Shown here: positions 1 to 11,374 of the stretch, in pieces
Layout: each line of letters opens with the position of its first letter
Position numbering within the stretch: the first letter of the stretch is position 1
Translations under genes and position numbers: made by a program
Source of the DNA: Diploscapter coronatus
Lineage: Eukaryota > Nematoda > Chromadorea > Rhabditida > Rhabditidae
NCBI GenBank assembly: GCA_964036155.1
Contig: OZ038422.1
Location: 57,993,201 to 58,057,200 of the forward strand
Length of the DNA: 64,000 nt
Direction: 5' to 3'
Notes under the pieces: model-generated
What the model was told of the DNA's origin: nothing
What the model saw: only the letters and a program-made list of their open reading frames with translations
Databases searched by the model: none

Positions 1-2460
1 TCAAGTGCACCTGCTTTTGTCCCGAAATCCCACGGGACACTGAAAAGATTCCCTCGTTAAAACAACATACAGTCTTATCCTCCTCAGGCATGGCTCCTTG
101 CATTCTGCCATTCATGATGACCGTCCTGCTGTCGATCATCACAGTGGCTTGTCTGCTCAGACCTTTTCTCTCTGGAAGCAAGGTTGCCGCTGGGTTGTTC
201 ACGATTGCCTGGATAAAATGAAAGTTCTGATGATTTTTTCTAAAAAAAATAACAAACAATTATTAGTAGTTAATTTAGCTTTGAAAAATAACGCTTCAGA
301 AGTGTATAGTTAGGTAATATGAGCGAAGAAAAACCTACGATAGTGGAAATGTTAACAGAGTCCTTGGGGATGAAGATGGTCCTGGCGATGGAGAGACTGC
401 GGTCGATGGCTGGGCGAGAGGACATTCGGGGATGGGTTGATTGACGCCACAGGGAGGGGATCGACAGGGCTTCTTCGGTCACCTCCACATGGTCCTCTGA
501 AATGAAGAGAATAGGAAAGTCATCAATTGAAAGCAAATTTGGACAAACTTATAAGTTTATATTTTAGATTTTATCTTGGCTGTAGGTACTTTGTTACCAA
601 AGAGAATAATGAATACTTTGTTACCAAACGCTATTACTCCCTCTTTTTCATCTTTTCCCACATTATCTCACCTTTAGTAAGAAGTACTCATTATTTTCTT
701 TGATAACAAAGTATCTACAGCCAATTATTTTCGATTAGGGTATTTGAAGGGTCCTGAATATGCCTACATGCTCAAAATCCTACCAACTTCAAATTTGAAA
801 AAAAAAACCCGCTTGCGCTCTCTAAGTGTACTCTTTATTATTTTATATAGGTGCCACTTAGTGAGAAAATAGGGGCACAGACGAGAACCGCGAGTGGAAA
901 GGTGAAATAGAGCGACGGAGAGTACACAGGCGGACAAGGAAAAATGACTCGCATCGATATTAGAATTTCGAGAAAGGCAACGTCGATCTCATGGACAATA
1001 GAGAGTAAAAATGCTTACCAAAAATCTCGAAAAGTTTGCCCTGCTTGTGAGGCAGACGGCGAATTCGTTCACGAGTTGTATTTTGCTGAATTGGTCAAAT
1101 TTGAGAGAAATTGGAACGAAAAACACAGAACTTACATCTCTTCCCATATAATCGCGAAGCGGAGGAGAAATGGCGCACAGATCAGTCATGATCTCCTCAT
1201 TGAGCTTGCTTCTGTCCATGTGATCCCACGGATCTGTAACCAGTGCTTCGGGAGAATGGCACAGGGAGAACAGTCTGGAAAGAAAAGTAAATGTTTGTGA
1301 AAGAAAGACGAACTTATTTACAGAGTAGCGATGGAATTGTAGGTGTTCTTGTAGGATTCCTCGAAGTCGTCTGTTTTCTCGTTTGAAAAGTACAGAACAT
1401 AGTGAGCAAGACGGGTCCAACCGAATCTAGACATAACAATTAGAAAGCTCATTCATAATTCTTCGTGCATAGATTGGAAACTTAAACATATATTTTAATT
1501 TTCTGTATTTTAGTATATTTATAAAAGCGAAATAAATGTTAAATATCGAAAACTCGAACCTATCAGGATATGGCCGATTGGCAATGAACAGGACAGTCTT
1601 CTGTCCACCCCTCTCTTCTGTCTCCTCGACATCGAACAAATTCGAACGCAGACTCACAAATTCGATCAGCTCGTTGACATCATTGAAAGATGCCACATCC
1701 TGAAAATGTTCTTATCAAGTACGAGTACCAAATTAGCTATTGTTCACTGTGAAAAAAGTCATGTTAAAGTAGACGTTCTTGCAAGGATGAACATCGTCTT
1801 CAAACATTTTCCCATGATTTATTTTCTATCAGAAAGTAAATAAAGTTAATAAATAAGAATACCTTGAAGTGATCTCGGATACAATTAAGCAATTCCTGCC
1901 CATCCATTCGTCCATGCATAGCCAGGCAAGTGTCGATCTGCTCACACCTCGTTCTCTCATCTTCGAGTTCTTCGTCTGTGAACTGAAAAGTTAAATTAAC
2001 CAGCTACTCTCAAAAGAAATCACCTACCTGAGGAAATTTGTTGGATTTCCTGAACTTCTCGAACTCGGAAATCCTCACTCCGAGATACATTCCCTGAGTG
2101 TGGAGTGATGCACCGGCAGGCCGTCTGAAAGGCATCGCAGTCGTCATGTGCGCCTGCATTTGGTCGAAATCGAAGTTTCCACGAGAAGATGAATGACCTG
2201 AAAAATATTTTCAAATTCACCTAACATTAAAAATGAAAGAGCTGAGCTTCGTGATTTGGCTGAAATTGAGTAATTCTCGTTGGCGAAAACTAATAATTTG
2301 GAAATTGGAAAAGCAGCAAGTATGTGGAGGGAACTAATACATTTCATCGATTAAAATGAAGAAAGAAATAAATGAAACCTCGATAGTTCTGATTGTTCTG
2401 ATTGGGATAATTGGGATATCTGCCTCGTCCTCGGAACGGATTCTCGTGATAGTGGTGCAT
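1..2460 (-). CDS. Uncharacterised protein with Arg/Gly/Asn-rich N-terminus
   Basis: I do not recognise the family. Exons on the minus strand read, in order, 2460-2379, 2197-2028, 1982-1863, 1699-1560, 1426-1322, 1274-1136, 496-339, 208-71 and 39-1, ending in a TGA at 3-1. Phases agree at every junction except between 1136 and 496, so one small exon is missing from this model or a splice site is misplaced. The product is at least 360 residues. Residues 1-40 are low complexity (RGRGRYPNYPNQNNQNYRG), as in RNA-associated proteins; the middle is a folded-looking mix of acidic helices (ELLNCIRDHF, VNELIEFVSLRSNLF) and a strand (TVLFIANRPYP). There is no signal peptide and no membrane segment. The start was chosen because ATTGCAG lies 10 nt before this ATG, a probable spliced-leader acceptor. 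A cytoplasmic or nuclear role is inferred only from composition. Confidence 0.6.
576..724. repeat. Intronic inverted-repeat element (MITE-like)
   Basis: The left end TTGGCTGTAGGTACTTTGTT and the right end, read in reverse complement as TTGGCTGTAGATACTTTGTT, match over about 27 bp. The motif TACTTTGTTACCAAA is repeated twice in the left arm. The element lies in the large intron of the leftmost minus-strand gene and contains no open frame, as expected of a non-autonomous DNA transposon or a foldback repeat. Confidence 0.65.
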
Positions 2461-3521
2461 CGTCGGCAAGCTGCAATGGGATGAATATTCAAATCAATAA
2501 TAAAAATTTTAAACTAAATTAAAAAGTGCAGGAGAAATTACATTCAAAAATTCGAAATAAGCGAAAACAACAGAGCAAGCGAAGCAACTTGTATTGTTTT
2601 TGCAGGGGGAGCGAAGCTTGCGCTCTCTAGACACAGAGTTATTGCTATTTTCATTGTTAGCGTTAGCAAGGAATCGCCGTGTATTTTCATGAGCTTCAGC
2701 TTCTCACATTTCACTATCATATCGCTACACGGGAATGTGTTACAAATTGTCAAATTATGTGTAATCTGACACCTCGATCAGCGAGTGAGTGGACAGCGGA
2801 ATGACGAATGATTATTCTAATCAGTCAGTCAGTCACGTTGGTTCATTTCTTGTCTCTGCGTTTGCATATTCATCTCCTTTCTGTCTTGCAATCGATTTCT
2901 TCTTGATCTGTATTTCGATTTTCCTCTGCCTTCTGCCCTGTGTTTTTCCTTTGTCATGTCTCCCTCCCCTCTCCGTTCTCATTTTCGAATCTCTCGAATC
3001 TGTTGGTTTGTTGGTTTCAATCGAACTCCCCCTTTTTCTTCAGCTCTGCTGCAGCAGCTGCGACTCATCCTCATTTACTGGTTATTTCCCTTCATTCCTT
3101 CACTTTGTCTGTCAATTTTTCCCTTTCTTCTGTCAGTCTTGCCACAATTCTCCCTTCCCGTTAACATTCGCCTCGTTAATTTACAAGTTTCTTTGTTCCT
3201 TAAATGCGGTTCTAAATTTGACCATAGTTTATCGCGCATTACTCGTGCATTTCCTTCCGCTTCGATCAATTATTTGTGTCATTCGATCTGCCGAAAATGG
3301 TCAATTCATCCGTAACATCCTCCTGCATTCCTCTTCTCTTTCCTATCAAATCAGTGCATTCCCTCATCACTCACCCATTTCTGTCCCTCTTTCCACTGCT
3401 CTGTATTTATTCTCTTTCCTCGATAAAATTGCTCTTCATGATTCATTCAGTCCGCTCGATTTCCTTTCCACCCTCCTCCTCGTACCCTTTTCAATTCATT
3501 ATGACCAATTCCAATTTTCAG
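2461..3521. promoter_or_regulatory. Shared upstream region of two divergent genes
   Basis: This 1.06 kb spacer separates two divergent start codons and must carry both promoters. The plus strand is strongly pyrimidine-rich from about 2830 to 3500. Several frames stay open there at once, which is a composition effect and not coding. I see no recognisable core promoter motif. Confidence 0.45.
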
Positions 3522-6500
3522 ATGTCCTCAAACTGTTGTTGCTGCTTCGCAGGATCAGGTTGGCCTAGCTTTTGTTCTCTTTTTCAGGAAATTTGAGAAC
3601 TTGAATTTTTCAGTCCGCTACCTGAACCTGTTCCTATGCACGTTCGTGTTTTCGTGCCTCTATGCTAACTTCATCCACTTCAATCTGTCAGGCGTCCTGC
3701 AGCGGGAAATCCATCCCAGACTGAGGCCGCTTGAAGGACTCGAGTCTCTGCACGAATCCACTGCGTGGTTTGGTAAGCTTCTACTCTACCTCTTATCGAA
3801 ACATTGATAGTCGAAAGAATAACGTTGAAGATAGAATTACTTGATCAAAATCCTGAAAACGAACTAACTCAAATATCTTCAACAAGAATTTTTTCAAAGA
3901 TAAAACTTTGTTCATTCTTGCTCTGAAGATGAGAGTTGCAAATTGAATTTCTTTAGGTAGACGGAAGAGAAATGCAAATTTCACAGTCGATTCAACGAAC
4001 CTGAAGGACTATGTCGAATCCATTGCGAAGAAATTCGATGACGAGGATAAAGGTGGGAATTTATTAAAGAAGTGAAAATCGGAAAATTGCGATTGCTTGA
4101 TATCATCAGACTTGCAATGTTTTTTGTTTTAATTTGATACCCACATTTTCCTTCAAATTTCAAACTTACACCCGGCCCGAACTCATAAAATGACACCCGA
4201 TCCGCATTCGATCCACGGGTATTCCTTTTATTTGCAAGTCTGTATATCACTGAAAATGATATTTGGTATTTTCCAAGTCAGCCAACAATATTTCGTCATG
4301 TCTTGCGCTTTCCCAGATACCAAATAAATCAAATTTTGCAGATGGACATCCGATTCTGCCTCCACAGCCAACCACATTCAAACCAGTAGTGACTACAATT
4401 CCCACCAGACGAACAGACAGGCCTCGAGTCGTTTACATCACGAATTCGCCACCTACAAAGACTACTGAAGGGAGGACAACAAGGGGAAGACTAAGGACAA
4501 GAACGACTGAAGCTCCTAGAACGACTACTGAAGAGGATGACAGACCTGTTACTGGATTCACTGATGGTAAGGTCAAATTTGACTCTACTAGATAGCAGTT
4601 AAACATGACAGTGATGGAATGAGTTTTTAGTTAGAAATAGGCTTTGGAGCAAAATTTTAAAGAAAGTGAAAATACATTTCTACATAGTGGAGTCTACTCC
4701 ATATTTTTGTTGCCTTCTTAGATGCGTTAATTTTGCAGATTTCAAACCGACAGGAACTCCGAAGAGAAGATCGAATGGATCCAATCCGGAAAAACCGGCT
4801 GAAGAAACGGAAGTCTACACAGTGCCACTTAAGAATCGAATCATTCGGGCTGTCATCTATGCTGCTCCTGGAATTGGTAGGAATTTTACTTATTGCAAAT
4901 TTTATTAATTCTTCCTCATTACAAAAAAGAATCGTCATAAAATGAGATTTTCTGACTAAATTTGACAAATTACAATGATTCATATTTGATGCCAAGATGA
5001 AAGTAAATGATGGGGAGGAACAACAGATGTTAATACTATTTCGTGGTGGAAAGTATGAAAGAATTTTTTTAAAAATTTTAAAATTACTTTCTCCGTGTAT
5101 ATTTTAACATTTGAGGATGTCTTCTATTCCTGTTTCCTGCAATTTTCCTAATCAAGCGAGCAGGTGTTCGTCGTGTCGTCGGTCTTGCGCTTGTCCTTGC
5201 AGCAATTGCTTCTCCATTGGGACCGTTCCTCGCTCAATTCGGTAATTTTTTTAGAAAATTTTTCTTTTATTAACAATGGAACCCCTTTCTAACTGATACT
5301 CGAAGTTCTTGTTCATTTTTGGTACGCAGCCCAATTCGAATACGTAAATCACAAATATCAGCTCAAAAAGTGCTAATGAACACTTATCAACGGTCGATAA
5401 TTAGGCATAATTGCACACTTACTGCAAAACTTCCCATTTCTTTGCGTCTTCTTTCTTTTCCCCTCCTCTCTGTACTATTTCATTCCCGCTATCTTCCTTT
5501 TCCCTACGTGCTCTCTTTTCCTCCCCTCTAGCTTTGGCTGCTGCAACGAAGCCTTTTACAAAGGGAAGGGTAATTATACCTAATTATCGCATGCTAATGA
5601 GCTTATTAGTACTTTTTGAGTTGATAATCGTGATTTACGTACCCGATTTGGGTTATGCACCAAAAAGGAGCAAGAATTTCGGGTAACAGTTCGGAAGGTT
5701 CCCTTGTAAGCTGCATTAAAATTTGTATTTTCTCTTTACGTTCCCACTATTTTCGGCAGCAACACCTGCAGCTTTTACAAATTGGATTTCGTTTTGCAAG
5801 AAATTTAGAGAATTTTCTCCGAAGTTCGGCGAATTCACGAATAATAGATGAGAAGAAAAGTTAAACTTCTTTAATCATCTTATTGCAATGCTGCCATTAT
5901 CATCATCACATTTCAGGAGTTTATCCCCTGATCGCTGCCCGCTTCCTAAATGGCGTTGCCTTTTCTGTGGTTTTCCCGGCAATCGGTTCGGTGGCCACTG
6001 ATTGGGCCACGATGTCAGAGCAGCTCTTCTTCGTCTCCTTCATGTTCCTCTTCGTTACGGTAGAATTCTTCTTCTTCTCGCAACACTTGATTTGGAGCTA
6101 TATTTCAGATCGGCCCATTTTTGGTATGGCCTCTGACTTCTCTGCTGCATTCGAACGAAGTCGAAATGCTTTACATCCATTGTGGATTCGCTGTTCTTTA
6201 TCTAATCACTGCTCTAGTGTAAGTTTTTTTTTTATCACAAGCACATTAATTTTCAGTCTTCTTTTAAAAATCTCAAATTATTGTATGAAACATTCATTTT
6301 CAGTTTCTACGTTTTCTACCGCGATCGACCTCAATATCATCCCTGGGTGAATGGCATCGAACTCAACAGAATCGTTGCTGGGAAAGTTCATGTGAGCTCT
6401 CAATGCAACAAAAAAAGTTCGTGTTTTATTTTAGCAGCTCCAATTGTCTCGAACTCCCTCCTCCCCCCTCAAACTGCTCCTCCGCTCTCGCTCTGCCTGG

Positions 6501-7852
6501 GCAATTTGGATCGCTGCTCTCTCATTCTTCACTCCAATTGGTTGGGTTTTTTTTTCTGAATTTTAATATGAAACTGCTGAAACTTGGTTTAAATTTTCGT
6601 CTGCCGATACATTTATTTCCCCTACTCATCTCCTTTTCTTGTCTTAACCGTCAAAATGACTACGTTTCAGCTCTATTTGCCATTTACTTCCCCTCTTTTC
6701 TGACATCGCAGCAGATTTTCATGGTTGACAATATCGGTCTCAATGCAGCTATCAGTTTCGTTGCTTTCGTAAGAATTTCCGTCTTTTTTCAAAAATAATT
6801 TAACAAAATTCCAGCCTCTGATCTTCATTTTGTCCGGTCTCGTGAATTCGAGTTCATGTGCGACTTCGACAGCTCATGTCAGAATTTGGAATACGATTGC
6901 CTTGGCAGTGACTGCCTGCACACTCATTCTTCTGCCGATTTCAGCCATCTTCGAATTCTTGTAAGTATTCATGACATCTGGATCAGAGGCGAAACATCAT
7001 TCAAGTTTCGATTCTAGTTCTGGCAAAATTTGAAGGTCAATTCCGGTTCACAAAATTGCGTAAAAACCAATTCCGATTAGGTTTCAACTCGAATTTTTCG
7101 AAATTCAAATTCGTATCATGAAAATGTCGCGACATCAGATGAAAGAATATGATAGAAAGATTATCCAACATTTTTCATTGCATTAAACTATTCATATTGC
7201 GATAAATCCAACTTACCTTTTCATTCGAACATTTTCATTCCAGCCAATTCTACCTAATTCCTGTGTTCCTTCTGCCTCTCGGCTTCATCGTCTCTGGCTA
7301 TCTGCGCAGTCTCGTTCTGGTGGGTCGTTACTACGCTCAACATGTGTTGGCCTATTGTGGTCTGTTCTTCGCTCTCGCCTACGCAATTCTGCCCTTCATC
7401 GTTAGCTATCTCGTCACTCAAAAGTAAGATAATTGATTTGTCTTCCTTCAACTATTATTTTGGCTTTAGTCTGATCGGCAAATGGATCCCAGTGTTCACA
7501 TTCTGTGTGGCTGTGCTGCTCAGTGGAACATTCGTATTCGCTTTCTTGGGACGAGGTAAATAAATTTCTTAAGTCCTTCGCAAATTTTATAAGCTATCTT
7601 ATTCATTCCTTATTCGTTTAAAATCGAGCATTCAAAAACGTATAGCTTGTCGAGAACAATTTTCAAGTCTCGAGCTAAACCAAAATGATATCTTCAATTT
7701 GTTGCGTTTCAGGCAAAAGTGCATCGTGGTCGGAACAGTCGTGGGACCCTCTGGCGAAAGGCCCGATGAAGGATCTGCAACTGATCGATGTGAGTCGCGA
7801 CGAGTGCGGACTGTACGAGTTCAACAGGATGAATTCTCCTGGCAAACGATAA
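3522..7852 (+). CDS. Major facilitator superfamily transporter, SLC17-like (nematode divergent)
   Basis: Fifteen exons join in phase: 3522-3558, 3614-3772, 3957-4052, 4342-4566, 4739-4876, 5164-5241, 5917-6059, 6109-6218, 6304-6391, 6438-6540, 6671-6768, 6815-6960, 7244-7423, 7470-7555 and 7713-7852, giving 608 residues. Hydrophobic segment 1 (residues about 15-35) is followed by a long polar loop of about 170 residues. That loop is rich in Thr and Arg with Pro-Thr runs (TEAPRTTTEEDD), as in glycosylated lumenal or extracellular stalks. The transporter core then resumes with the SLC17-type stretch RFLNGVAFSVVFPAIGSVAT and about ten more membrane segments, including LFAIYFPSFLTSQQI. The C-terminal tail is cytosolic-looking. 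SLC17 members carry organic anions or phosphate; the substrate here cannot be told. The start is the ATG directly abutting TTTTCAG at 3515-3521, a likely trans-splice site. Confidence 0.85.
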
Positions 7853-8577
7853 ATCGGACATTTCTTATCCATTTCGTAGGTTTCTTGTACTTTACATTTC
7901 CTTTTCACTTTCTGCCAAATTGCCTTATTCCAAAGCATATTTATCAGTTATCGCGCTCAGAATATCTTCGAATTTCACTTGCTTCACTGCAATTCAATGC
8001 CTTAGATTGCTGTTTTTATTGTTTGGCTGGAATCTTCATTAACTACGGGTCGATTTACGATCTAATCGGTATAGTTTTTTTCTATTTCCTTTCTTATCGT
8101 GCAGCTTGACGAATAGGAATCAAAGGATTACGGTATTTGATGAAAATATCTTTGATTTTTGTTTATCACATCGTATTTCTGTCAAATTGTTATGAATTGT
8201 TGATTTTTCGGTGCAAGACGATTTATTATTTCACATAAGTAAATGTGTCAATATGAATTTATCCATATATTCAATTGATTCATACGCTCTGAGGCTAGCA
8301 GTCACAGTTCAGATTACCATATCACAATATAAATCATGAGCTCACGGGCTATATAATCACTATATAATAGTGTATTTTGGATATAAAAAGTAAAACTATG
8401 GAAATCTACTTTGATACAAGAATATAAGGAGAATTGAATAATTTACAATGCCAGTATTTCAATTACGTGCAATTTACACATGGCATGCCATCGGAGGAAA
8501 TAGGGTTTCAGATAACATGTCAAACTCCAAAATATCTACCCTTAAAAGTGAGTGTTACTAACATAAGAATTTTCCTA
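7853..8577. other. Convergent intergenic spacer, no gene seen
   Basis: This AT-rich spacer lies between the 3' end of the transporter (plus) and the 3' end of the nuclear receptor (minus). It should hold both 3' UTRs. A run of CTATATAATCACTATATAAT lies near 8350. I see no coding signal. Confidence 0.5.
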
Positions 8578-11374
8578 TCAGGCTTCGGTAACAGTTTGAT
8601 ATCCAATGATTTCCTGCGTTGCATGATCGTAGTTGAACAGGCCGAAGAATGTGATGACGCAATAGCTCGCGACCAAATCGAGCACTTGGGCCTTAAATTG
8701 GCTACTCATAAAGTGTTTGCAAGGAAGTAATGCTGATTTGGCTAATTAATATTTGCTTGAAACAAATGCAAATTTTTCTCAAAGTTCTACAACTCGAATC
8801 TAGTTGAATTTACGGGAACTAGTATTATATTAAGTTAATTAGATAGATTCTTTATTTGTCATGTTTCTATTGTCCGTAAGTTGACGAATACATTCAAGCT
8901 AAATTTTAAACACACAAGAGACGTTACCACATGACTTTTCGACTCAAATATTAGTCTTTTGGCTCGTAAGCGAACGAATCGACTATTTTTTGTTGTTTTT
9001 TTTTTCTCCAAATGATTGTCAAGGAAAATCCACTCACGACGATATACGTCATCGAGAGAATGAGTTGTCCCGACCGCTCTGCAGCCGCGTGCCGTCCCCT
9101 GCCTTTCCTGCTCGACACGCACAACTCGTGGATTGCATTCAGAATCGCGCTTCTTTGTCGTCTGCAGATCTGGCGGCTTGCGTCGCTCAGTTTGAAGTAG
9201 CCTTAGAAGAATAGCACGATTAGAATTGTCAAAAGTATAAACGCGTACTCATATGCCAAACGGTGAGAGCCTTAATCAGAGAGAACTCTTCGAATGTCGG
9301 CGCGAGATCGTGGAAGGGTATCACCAAATTAAACCACTGTTGAATTTTTGTGGGCATTAGAGATCTAAAAAAAGCTATTGAAGATAGATGATAGTATCAA
9401 ACATTTCAGGCGTATAATTTTCTTTATGAAATACCACTGAATCATCAAATGAATTCTTAGAGCTTTAAAATGAATTTCCATCATTTAAGACTAGAAATAG
9501 TATGGAGAAAATTAGGTTTGTTCTTGTAAGATTATTGAAAGAACCATCACTTGTGCGCTGATAAAGTGTTGAATTGCATAAACTAATTTAAATCAGCTAC
9601 AATTTTATAAGTCAAAATTTAGTAAATGAAAAAAAATACCTGTATTTGATGTGATCCTCAGGACTGTCAAAGTGAATGGAAGCATGAGGCTCTTCTCCTG
9701 ACATAGGCATAGGAGACATTGTTATGTATGATCCATTCCATGTGATCAATCGCTTGTCTTCGTAGCCTATAAATATGTCAAGTCAGAGAGGCATGTAAAT
9801 TGGGAGAAAAACGAATGAACTCTTCCTAGCTAAATTCAACGCCTATTACTAAGAATGAGTAAGTTTTTCTTAGCATGGGTTTAGAAAATCTCAAATAAAA
9901 TCAAATTTAGTAACGGTTACTCATTTCTTGTAAAAAGCACTAATATTTGAATCAAAGAATTAGTAATTCGAAAATGTAGGTCGAACCTATTCTAATGGAA
10001 TAAAATGCAGAATCCATCATTCCATCAATGCAACAGGTTGTTCGAAATACATGGTTCTAAAAAGTCACGATTTAAAATATGCATCACTTTTAAATTCTCA
10101 CCTTTTCTGAAGTGGTTAATAAATGAAAATCTGGGAAATTCCTGACGTAGTCATAGACAGAAGACAGATCATTCCGATTGTAGCCCACAAATTTCTTGTA
10201 GTCGAAAGGACGCAGGTGCTCTTTTTCATAGGGCTACAATGGAGTAAATGAATATGACATTATTTGAATGAAAGCAAAAGGTATCATAAAATAATTTCAA
10301 TCTTAAAGATGAAAAAAAACTCACGCATTCACATCGATTATTGGGATTGTTGAATAGATGAACCATAGGTGTATTCGTGTACATAATTCGTCTTCTGTCA
10401 TTCAAATGCGATTCCAAAGTAGTGTAGTGGTTCACTAATGCCAGTGGATCCATTGTACTCGTTGTTGCTAAATAGTAAAATCTTAAAATGAAAAATCAAT
10501 GGTTGTAATTCCATAAGAGGAACTATATTCTTACATATTATTGATTTTACGATATACTTCGATTACTCAAAGACACATACGAGGCAAATCCAGAATAGAC
10601 TCGAATCGTTCACTGCTTTGTGCAGGCGAGTCCTGAATGAGCATATCTGTCTGGGCTCCTTCCGAGGTGCTCTCCACACTCTTGGGCTCGATGAATTTCT
10701 CCCTGTCCCTCTGTTCGTGGGTCTCTTTCTTCGATTGAACCACTAAAATCGGACTAATTCAGTTCATTTGTAAGGCTAACCCACGCTCCGGTTTCATCCC
10801 GCATTCGAGGCATTTTCGGTACCTGCACTTGCGGCAAATGTGCTTTTCTTCTGAATAATAAATTCACAATTGAAATCTTGGACGGGAACTTAAGTCTGGC
10901 ATACCAAAATGTACAGGACATTTATCGTCGTTGTGACAGTTATACTGCAGATTCATTGCTACCGTTCGCCTGAAGAACGCGGCACAGGCCTGAAAATTAC
11001 AAATAACTTATCGCATTTACCCCGATAAAAGATCATAATTTTCTGATTTTGAATAGATCAAAATAGGTCAAAATTATCCCGCATTTCTAGTTTCTTGTGA
11101 ATGACTAAATAAATACATATCCTTAATTTTGGCTATTTAGTTGATTTTTTAAACATAAATACAAGATTTTGGCTTTAGATAAAAATGAATTTCTGGCTTC
11201 GAAATTAATTTGCATGAATTGCACTTGTTTTCAATTAAAATAAGTTAAGCACTCTGAGTTAATGTATGGAATAATGGACACCTTGCAGCACTGGCCATCA
11301 AAATGAAGACACTCCATCGTCTTCGCATCACAGACATCGCAGTGATGGGGAGATTTGAGCATCTGCAACTGCAT
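8578..11374 (-). CDS. Nuclear hormone receptor (nematode supplementary type)
   Basis: This is a ligand-regulated transcription factor with both canonical domains. Zinc finger 1 is on exon 11374-11282 (CDVC...CCKAC) and runs into the worm-type P-box CKACAAFFRR on exon 10989-10905. Finger 2 has CHNDDKC and CRKCRYRKCLECGM (exon from 10850). Finger 1 has one residue more between Cys2 and Cys3 than the usual 13. A polar hinge (about 10741-10588) follows, then a divergent ligand-binding domain over exons near 10470-10330, 10235-10089, 10060-9987, 9768-9650, 9365-9246 and 9205-9025, with the typical stretch YFKLSDASRQICRRQRSAIL. The last exon (MSSQFKAQVLDLV to the TGA at 8580-8578) matches helices 10-12, but its 5' splice junction is unresolved. 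The start used is the ATG two nt after CCCTCAG; an upstream exon is possible. Ligand and targets are unknown. Confidence 0.85.

Noticed and set aside
2789..3568. A 259-codon open frame on the plus strand
   Set aside because: It starts at TTG, is dominated by Ser/Leu/Phe from pyrimidine-rich DNA, overlaps other frames that are also open, and runs into the true first exon of the transporter in the wrong frame.
9846..9936. Weak inverted repeat AAGAATGAGTAAG / AAGAAATGAGTAAC in a receptor intron
   Set aside because: The arms are about 13 bp with mismatches in AT-rich DNA; chance is likely.
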